From Macrobrachium rosenbergii (Eukaryota; Arthropoda; Malacostraca; Decapoda; Palaemonidae), in contig NC_089766.1 in the NCBI RefSeq assembly GCF_040412425.1, positions 15,408,508 through 15,472,507 on the forward strand: a DNA stretch of 64,000 bases, read 5' to 3'. The notes beneath the pieces are model-generated. The model had not been told where the DNA came from. It made no database searches and saw only the letters and a list, made by a program, of their open reading frames with translations. The position numbers and the translations under genes are program-made. Of the stretch, positions 56,740-64,000 are shown one piece after another. The first letter of the stretch is position 1, and each line of letters starts with the position of its first letter.

Positions 56740-57018
56740 AAGTATATCTTAGTTTAACCAGACCACTGAGCTGATTAACAGCTCTCCTAGAGAGGGCTGG
56801 CCCGAAGGATTAGACTTATTTTACGTGGCTAAGAATCAATTGGTTACCTAGCCACGGGACCTACAGCTTATTGTGGAATCCGAACCACATTATAGCGAGA
56901 AATGAATTTCTATCACCAGAAATAAATTCCTCTTATTCTTCATTGGCCGGTCGGAGATTCGAACTCGCGGCTAACAGAGTGGTAGCTGAGAACGGAACCC
57001 ACTCTCCCAACGAGGAAC
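56740..57018 (-). mobile_element. tRNA-derived SINE (family D), copy 2, intact head
   Basis: Minus strand: head GTTCCTCGTTGGGAGAGTGG with box A TGGGAGAGTGG; box B GAGTTCGAATCTCC (complement at 56953-56966). The body is shared with 27005-27261, ending GGTTTAACTAAG...ATATACTT (written here in two pieces). The central part includes the self-complementary CTCTCTAGGAGAG. Its long, well-conserved body would suit one of the deeply conserved arthropod SINE-domain families, but I cannot confirm which. Confidence 0.9.
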
Positions 57019-57021
57019 GAT

Positions 57022-57083
57022 GCCAAAGCTTCAATGCATAAGGTTATCGACGTCAAAGCTTCAATGCATAAGGTTATCGACGA
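57022..57083. repeat. Direct duplication of 31 bp
   Basis: CAAAGCTTCAATGCATAAGG plus TTATCGACG occurs twice in direct succession. Confidence 0.92.
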
Positions 57084-57315
57084 CATAAAATTGAACTAAA
57101 ACCGGTTGAAGCACAACAACAAGAAAATTAACTGGAAAATTTGATTTCTTGTGTGATATGAGAGTGATTACGCGTAGTATAAAAAAAAATACTGGACTAG
57201 ATACAATGGAAATTAATATTTACCGCCTGGTGACCGTTCTCTTGCAAAATATCTTGCATTGGAAGTACTGTTTTTATTCTTTGAGAAGTGTCTTACAACT
57301 TACTACCTGGGTTAA

Positions 57316-57475
<160 letters not shown>

Positions 57476-57744
57476 GCACACACCTTGAGTTGTCATTTTC
57501 ACATCACCTTTTCAGGATTAAGATTGATGATGAGTGATTTTTATGATAATGATGAAGATTAACGTTAAGTGATGTCATCATGAAGATCACATTATGGTGC
57601 ATGACATTTTAAAAATACAAATCCAACTACGTTAAAGGTTATAATAAGATCGACGGAAAAGCTTTATCAAAGAAACTGTCCATAACAGGCAATGATCGGA
57701 AAAACATTTTGAAAGAAAGAGGACGAAGCCTGGGAGTCAGTCAC

Positions 57745-57791
<47 letters not shown>
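57745..57791. repeat. (GA)n microsatellite
   Basis: About 22 GA units. Confidence 0.94.
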
Positions 57792-57794
<3 letters not shown>

Positions 57795-57849
57795 CTGGTC
57801 TGGTGTGTCCAGGGCATGAGAGGGAGAGAGGGTGGGGGGAGGTTTTCAT

Positions 57850-58560
57850 GTCAGACCCGAGCGAGTGATGACTCTCCAAGGAGCCATCATCCGGGCAGCA
57901 ATTTGGCCATTTTTCTAAACAGCGCTGAGCATTACCTGCGCCCTAAATCACTACCCGGATAATTACGAGTCTTTTCCCCTTAGCCCACTCGAGTGGCGTC
58001 CCCTCTTCGCCCCTTCACCTCCTGTGTAAACACCGTGATTTCTTTTTCCCCTTTTTTCTCTCTCTAAGGCTTTGTTTACCCTCAACCTTCTTAGTCTCAG
58101 GTGCCCGTAGACGATAGCTCATCCCCCTGCGGGACTCCCGTGATGTCATACGTCACGCCGCCAATGGTGCTCCTCTGGGAGCTTTGACGTCATCGATTAT
58201 CGGCCAATCACGTGACCATCGTTCATCATTATTGACAGCGGGAGGCTAAAACGCTTCCTAGAGGTATATTAAAGGTTTTATTGATAAGGATTCGTGGGGA
58301 TATTGATATTTCTCACAGTGGCTGGCCCGTGTGAGATTAGCATATAGAGCTGAATGCTAATTTACCCTTAGGGGAAAAATCTCCTGACACACGCCACTGA
58401 CCCATACTATTTCAGAGGGCTTTCGAAATACGGCTTCTTAATGGCACTGCAATCACGCATGCGCGTGGCAGGCCGAATCATTGTCTGTTTGCCAGTCCGT
58501 TCGTGCATGTCAATTAGGGCAGACAGGTGAGACTTGCTGTGGAAAGTGTATCTTTTTTCA
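57850..58560. promoter_or_regulatory. Single-copy island with CRE, CCAAT and E-box motifs
   Basis: Within 70 bp there are CCAAT (58161-58165), TGACGTCA (58185-58192), CCAAT (58204-58208) and CACGTG (58209-58214), plus ATGTCATACGTCAC just upstream (about 58143). Balanced composition and absence of simple repeats for about 700 bp stand out here. Promoter or enhancer is inference; no adjoining exon is evident in the window. Confidence 0.4.
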
Positions 58561-58779
58561 TATTATTTTTATTGTGACCCTAGAGGGCGTTACGCTTCCG
58601 GTCTTTCAAGAATGATTTTGGGATGAGGTTGCTTGCCTCATGACTTTATCTGTCCTGGTTTTAGCCCACCTCAGTCGACTTTCAGATACGTCATTCACAG
58701 CTAAGGTCATCCGAGGCACGTTGGGAATCATATCCAGGTCCTCTTGCTTGTGAAGCGAGTATCATGACCAGCAGACCAC

Positions 58780-58782
<3 letters not shown>

Positions 58783-58858
<76 letters not shown>
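58783..58858. repeat. (TA)n microsatellite
   Basis: About 37 TA units. Confidence 0.95.
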
Positions 58859-58869
<11 letters not shown>

Positions 58870-59129
58870 ATATATATGATATATATGCGTGTGTCCGCAC
58901 ATACAAACATGCACATCCACACCCACACGTGCATCCGCACATAAAACCGCGACTACGCACTCACTCGGACGTGAGTTCACATCCGTAAAATTACCCATCG
59001 TAAAAAAAATAAAAAAAAAACTCTTGAAATGAATCGATAGCGAACACGCAATACTTCTGTTCTAAGTTGAAGAAGCAATTGGACTCATTATGTGCAATTA
59101 AGCGAATACATCTTAATGTCATGCTATGA

Positions 59130-60020
59130 CGGAGAGTTTTTTTTTAAGTATTAGTCAGTTTTTTTTATTGCAGTATTTTTTTTATTGCTTTAAAAAGTGT
59201 TGTAGGAGAGCATTGTAATGCGACCTGATTTTCTGTTGTTTCAGTTTTTTATTCGATTTTTTATTGCTGTAAAGTTTTTTAGGACAGTGGTTAAGTGCGG
59301 CCTGATTTTTTCAGGCATTCTTATATCTGGTAATATGAAATGTGTATCAGGAAGAAGTTGGATTTAGCGTGACCTGATTTTTTTCCCCCGGACAGACTTA
59401 TTTTTACTGTCGCAGGAAAATGCTTCAGGACAAAGTGGGATTTAATGTGACCTGATTTTTTCCCCAGACAGATTTATTTTTACTATTGCAGGAAAATGCG
59501 TTAGGACAAAGTTGGAGTTTAATGTGACCTGATTTTTCCCAAGACATTTATTTTTACTATCGCAGGAAAGTGCGTCAAGACAAAGTGGGATTTAATGTGA
59601 TCTGATTTTTTCCCCAGACAGATTTATTTTGACTATCGCAGGAAAATACGTGAGGACAAAGTTGAATTTAATGTGACCTGATTTTTTCCCCAGACAGATT
59701 TATTTTTACTATCGCAGGAAAGTGCGTCTGGACAAAGTTGGATTGAATGTGACCTGATTTTTTAGATAAGATTTATTTCTGTATGGATGTAAAATGTATC
59801 ACTGCAATGTGGGATTTGGTGGGACCTGATTTTTCATGCAAGATTGATTTTTGTATAGAAGGGAAGTGTGCCAGTAAAGTGGGATGTAACCTGATTTTTA
59901 GACAGGGTTTATTTTTGTATAGAAGTATAGAAGCAAAATGAGATTCATTGCGACCTGATTTATTATTTCTAGAAATGATTATTTTTCCTAGTATATCAAT
60001 GTGAGTTTCTGTGACCTGAT
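59130..60020. repeat. ~75-bp minisatellite 'GTGACCTGATTTTTTCCCC', about 10 units
   Basis: Core unit: TTTAATGTGACCTGATTTTT, CCCCAGACAGATTTATTTTT, ACTATCGCAGGAAAATGCGT, CAGGACAAAGTTGGA. The most homogeneous copies are at 59370-59760; the array fades on both sides, with a stray copy at about 60375. Confidence 0.92.
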
Positions 60021-60505
60021 TTATTCTTTATATTTCAGAATTTTTCTTAGTATTGCCAAGAAAAATGGTTTATTGGCATGGAAATTGCTTCGCCCGATTT
60101 TGATATGAAAAATTTCTTTTATTTTCTTAATATTGACCTTTTAAGTAAGTCAGAATAAACAGACTTTTCTGTGACGTCAGTTTTCTCTTTTCTTTGTTTT
60201 TCTTGCATTGTACTGAGAAAGAAATTCGTGTTTCGGTATCCGTAAAGTTTCCTGAATTTGTAGTAGTTTAGTGAAAAGTGTGTCATGATAAGTGTATTCT
60301 GAAACTTTTACGCGTTTTTGGTTTTTCGGTATTGCAATAAAGTCTGTCTGGGTAGAAGGGCAAAGTGTGATATAGTATGACCTGATTTTTTTTTAGTATT
60401 GCAGTATAGGGATGTGTCAGGATAGAATGTAATTTAGTTTGATTTCTGATTTTATGTATATATATATTTTTTGTCTTGTAGTATGTAATGGCGAAGTGTA
60501 GTTAG

Positions 60506-60507
<2 letters not shown>

Positions 60508-60580
<73 letters not shown>
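60508..60580. repeat. (TA)n microsatellite within a short duplication
   Basis: About 36 TA units. The flank GTAATGGCGAAGTGTAGTTA occurs both before (60485) and after (60605) the tract. Confidence 0.93.
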
Positions 60581-60587
<7 letters not shown>

Positions 60588-61384
60588 GTCTTCTAGTAAA
60601 AGTGTGTAATGGCGAAGTGTAGTTAGTATGAGTCATGATTACTCTCAATTCCTTTTTAAGTTTGAAACGAAAAGTTCCTTTTATAATGAACGTGATGGTT
60701 TCCATGGCAACATATCACCAACTCTCCATTTTTCCTTCAATAAGACGCAAAGTCACAAATGCAAACTAATTTACAGACACACACACACACACAGCTTAAA
60801 TTCGTTAGTCCAAGGCAATAAAAGCTCGCATAAAAAGAACTCTTTCAACGTCGGATGCACGAATCATGCAAGAAGAAGAAGAAGTCTCCGTGCAATAAAA
60901 CACCAAGACTAAAAACACAACAGGCGGCTCTTGGTGTCCATCATTTGGGGCGTCATCAACATCAGCCCCCGGACCTTGCGGACGAGATGGGGGGTGGGGT
61001 TTGGGGGGAGGAGGAGGAGGAGGAGTAGGAGGCCTAGAGGCACCCAGACTCGCTGAATAGTTCCCCAAAGGGATGCGACGACAAAAGCTATAAAAGGTAC
61101 TTTTCGATTCGCAATTGTTGACGATTGAATTGCGCGGTTTTATTGGCAATACGGATGTGGGAAGGTTATAGGGTTGGGGGTGAGGGTGGGGGGGTATAGT
61201 GTTTGATGGTGGTAAGGGGTGGGGAAAGGTGTCCCATTTTGATATGGGATTGGGGAGGGGGAAGTGCTCTCTTTGATGGGGAGTGGTTCGTATGAAGGTG
61301 TGTCCCACCCACAGAGGAAGGGGCAGGGTAGGTGTCCTGTTTATGGGGAGGGGGAGAGGAAACATTCAATATTATAAAAGGGAA

Positions 61385-61390
<6 letters not shown>

Positions 61391-61436
<46 letters not shown>
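61391..61436. repeat. (TA)n then T-run
   Basis: About 23 TA units followed by about 12 T. Confidence 0.94.
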
Positions 61437-61444
<8 letters not shown>

Positions 61445-61743
61445 TTTAAATCAGAGGCGAGATGGGACGGCCAACCTAACTAACCCAGGCTCAAGAAGCA
61501 ACTTTTAAAACAGTTAAAGGACAGTTCATGAGCTGTAAGAGAATTCCAAAGTCTGGCGTGGGGGGAGAGGGGAGGGGAGGTGCATTTAAGAGAAAATGGG
61601 TAAGTTGCAGTCTTTTGCAAGGTCGTGGGTACGTCTCATGGCCTCTCGTTTGACCTCTTCCCGGGTCATTTCACCATGTACAAATATCTGAGGTCATTGC
61701 TGTTCGCGTTATCGTTCTTATTGTAACTGCTTTCATTGGTGTT

Positions 61744-61746
<3 letters not shown>

Positions 61747-61799
<53 letters not shown>
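61747..61799. repeat. (ATT)n microsatellite
   Basis: About 17 units. Confidence 0.94.
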
Positions 61800-62689
61800 G
61801 CTTTTCAAGTATTTTGTTAACTGTGTGCTTGTGTGCGCGTGCGCGCGTAAAAAAACTGGTTCGTGAATTTTTCATTCTGAAAAAAAAAAAAAATCCTTCA
61901 AAATTGGTTGCAACTACACGAAATCGCAATCGTGTCCAGGATCGGAACTGATTCTTTTAGTAATACATCGAACAGCGTATACTGATATACAAGGAACATT
62001 CTTACATTCTGTTCTCTCTAAAAATAAATCTCCATTAACAAAAAAAGAATAATCTCCTTTGACAAGAAATAACAACATTCAACAATGGAAAAGCGCTGCA
62101 GTAATGGCTCCGAATTCCGAAAACCGCACACTCAAAGAAGCTCTTATTATTGTATTGCGGTCAGTTTTTATTTTCCTTATCTGTGCTCTCAAGTCATAAT
62201 ATATCTAAAAAAAAAAAAAACACAACTGCAATTTCAAGTGACGTGAATATCGTATTCAGAAAACGGCTGCAAGATTCTCGCTTATGCTCGGACCGTAATC
62301 ACTGGACTGCAGCTGTGTGAAGTTTGTGTTAAACCGAAGTATTTTTCATAATGATGGCCTTCGTGCACGCACGCTAGAAGTCTCTTTGTTTCGTTTTTAT
62401 ACCCATTTTTTCCGTACGGGTCATTTATTAACTGGTTTGGCTGTCTGTCTGTCCGTCCGCTCATGTTATGATTTTTACAGCACTATGATTTTATTGCTTG
62501 ATCATAAAGACTTCATACTTCATATAACTTATCTATGGATGATGGAGACTCAATATTGTTAGAGTTGGATTCAAGGGTCAAGGTTAGGGTTAACCTTAGC
62601 GGTCAAAATCAGTATGGCATTTAACCTCTGCCAAACCTATTGAAATATACGACACAGAGATTGTGTATTTTCATGCATACTGTGCGCAT

Positions 62690-62845
62690 GATGCCAGCGA
62701 TGAGAGCGAGGTCAAGGTCATACTTATTGGTCAGAGGTCAGATAAGAAGTTGCTACCACTGGGGTCACCATGTTTCACGATGAGCTCGAGGTCAGGGTCA
62801 TACTTATTGGTCAGAGGTCAGATAAGAAATTGCTACCCCTGGGGC
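62690..62845. repeat. ~75-bp direct repeat, two units
   Basis: GAGGTCAAGGTCATACTTAT and TGGTCAGAGGTCAGATAAGA plus AGTTGCTACC(A/C)CTGGGG occur twice. Each unit contains three AGGTCA-like half-sites, see findings. Confidence 0.88.
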
Positions 62846-63094
62846 ATTATTGGGTTACCCAAGCACATCTTGTTAAACTAATTTGCATCTTGAGTAGAAA
62901 TTTATTTTTTACTTTTTGATATCTTGCAGAAGGTCCAGCGAAAATGCAATGCATTACTACTCTAATACTAATCTTCTTGTATTTTAATACAGTTTTATCT
63001 ATTTATCTATTTATTATTTTTTTTTCTTTTTAATAAGTTGGATCTCTTCTTTCTGCATTTCCCTTTACTTCTTCTTACTTCTTCCTAATGAACA

Positions 63095-63166
63095 ACAAAT
63101 TCTTTGGAAGCTTGAATCTCAAGTCAATGGCCCTGTGGGCTTGTTCCATATGAATGGGTTTCATCT

Positions 63167-63172
<6 letters not shown>
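63095..63172 (+). mobile_element. SINE family B tail fragment
   Basis: ATTCTTTGGAAGCTTGAATC, TCAAGTCAATGGCCCTGTGG, GCTTGTTCCATATGAATGGG, TTTCATCTCCTGAATAAT; matches the 3' part of 8191-8437. Head absent, so it may be a truncated SINE or the tail of the LINE that mobilises it. Confidence 0.85.
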
Positions 63173-63236
<64 letters not shown>

Positions 63237-63262
63237 AAGAAGAAAGAAGAAGAAGAAGAAGA
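63171..63262. repeat. (AAT)n then (AAG)n microsatellite
   Basis: About 12 AAT units followed by about 17 AAG units. It is shared as a tail by the SINE fragment on its left and an oppositely oriented element on its right. Confidence 0.93.
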
Positions 63263-63370
63263 CCTCTTTGAGGCAAGTTTTGATGAATAAAATGGCTGCA
63301 TTTTGCGAATTGATTTTATACTGAGTTTTCTCAATTCTTCTAATAATTCGCTTTTCCTGCACATCATTAT
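63263..63370 (-). pseudogene. Penelope-like 5' coding fragment, third copy
   Basis: The minus strand encodes RIIRRIEKTQYKINSQNAAI followed by LFIKTCLKE, aligning to REIEKLHYKLDGIQTAILF-NEVC (767-925) and REIQKLQYKLNGIHTTALF (593-735). Followed by GAGGTCTTCTTC then (CTT)n/(ATT)n, as at 905-972. Confidence 0.5.
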
Positions 63371-63548
63371 TTAGTCAATAATTGACCAATCTTCATATTT
63401 CGATGGATAAAACAGCGTATTTCTTAAAGCAGAAATTCTTTATTTAACCATTACAGCAGGTTACTGAAACATGGGATGTAAATCCGTAGATTTTCATGAT
63501 GGTATTTTCGGTGGTATTTCTTTTTTTCTTTTTCCGAAGTCTATCTGG

Positions 63549-63604
<56 letters not shown>
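63549..63604. repeat. (AAT)n microsatellite
   Basis: About 18 units. Confidence 0.94.
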
Positions 63605-63605
<1 letters not shown>

Positions 63606-63868
63606 CGGAGCTGGATTTTATAATTTGGTAGTAAGGGAATAACGACTATGACGAAGTTAAGATATTTGGGCTTAACACAGAAGTGGGAGATTGGCCCACC
63701 TCCTTAAATATGGAAGACTATCGTTCGTAAAGAAAATGAATCCCCAGTCGATTGTTAATTTTGATTTTTTCTTTGACTTACTTTCACGTGACGTTCGTGT
63801 TTTAAGTTTGTTTATTTTTTGCGCTACCACTTCACGAGGCCGAGTCATTGCCAAATCCAACGTAAATC

Positions 63869-63926
<58 letters not shown>

Positions 63927-63944
63927 ATATTAATAATATTATTA

Positions 63945-64000
<56 letters not shown>
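63869..64000. repeat. Self-complementary (AAT)n/(ATT)n array
   Basis: (AAT)n at about 63869-63912 passes through ATTATTAT...AATAATATTATTAAT into (ATT)n up to the window end, making a large perfect hairpin-forming tract. The array continues beyond the window. Confidence 0.92.

Overview
The window looks like nuclear DNA of a decapod crustacean (shrimp, prawn, crab or crayfish). Evidence: a multi-exon gene with GT-AG introns, very dense microsatellites ((GA)n, (TA)n, (AAT)n), many long minisatellites, tRNA-derived SINEs, LINE remnants and Penelope-like remnants. The species cannot be fixed from sequence alone.

The only host protein gene I can support is on the minus strand between about 25,452 and 15,627. 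Seven exons joined by canonical, phase-consistent splice sites encode about 824 residues: an SP/TP-rich N-terminus, an Engrailed-homology-1 repressor motif, low-complexity linkers, and six consecutive C2H2 zinc fingers of the Fezf (Fez / Drosophila earmuff) type. Its introns hold a 55-bp satellite, a Penelope-like GIY-YIG remnant, a LINE C-terminal remnant, SINE-like copies and microsatellites.

Layout. 1-2.9 kb: GA minisatellite, an inverted pair of Penelope-like 5' fragments, tail-to-tail SINE-like copies, compound trinucleotides. 3-5.2 kb: single-copy-looking DNA with a paired E2F-like site. 5.2-13 kb: more SINEs, a 188-bp foldback and microsatellites. 13-14 kb: homeodomain-like site cluster downstream of Fezf. 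15.6-25.5 kb: Fezf. 26-34 kb: CT tracts, minisatellites, polypyrimidine DNA, long (TA)n. 34-41 kb: palindromes, a decayed reverse-transcriptase element split by a hairpin-bearing repeat, and a 5'-truncated LINE with intact target-site duplication. 41-56 kb: minisatellites, foldback islands inside (TA)n and an inverted SINE pair flanking a 1.4-kb segment. 56-64 kb: SINEs, a CRE/E-box-rich single-copy island, a 75-bp minisatellite and AAT tracts.

The recurrent themes are (1) inverted-repeat islands embedded in (TA)n or (AAT)n tracts, and (2) non-autonomous elements that share 3' tails with LINE-like elements. In particular, eight copies of a roughly 300-bp element end like the LINE at 39-40.4 kb, suggesting a SINE-LINE partnership. 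Most of the many open frames are translations of simple repeats and are not genes.
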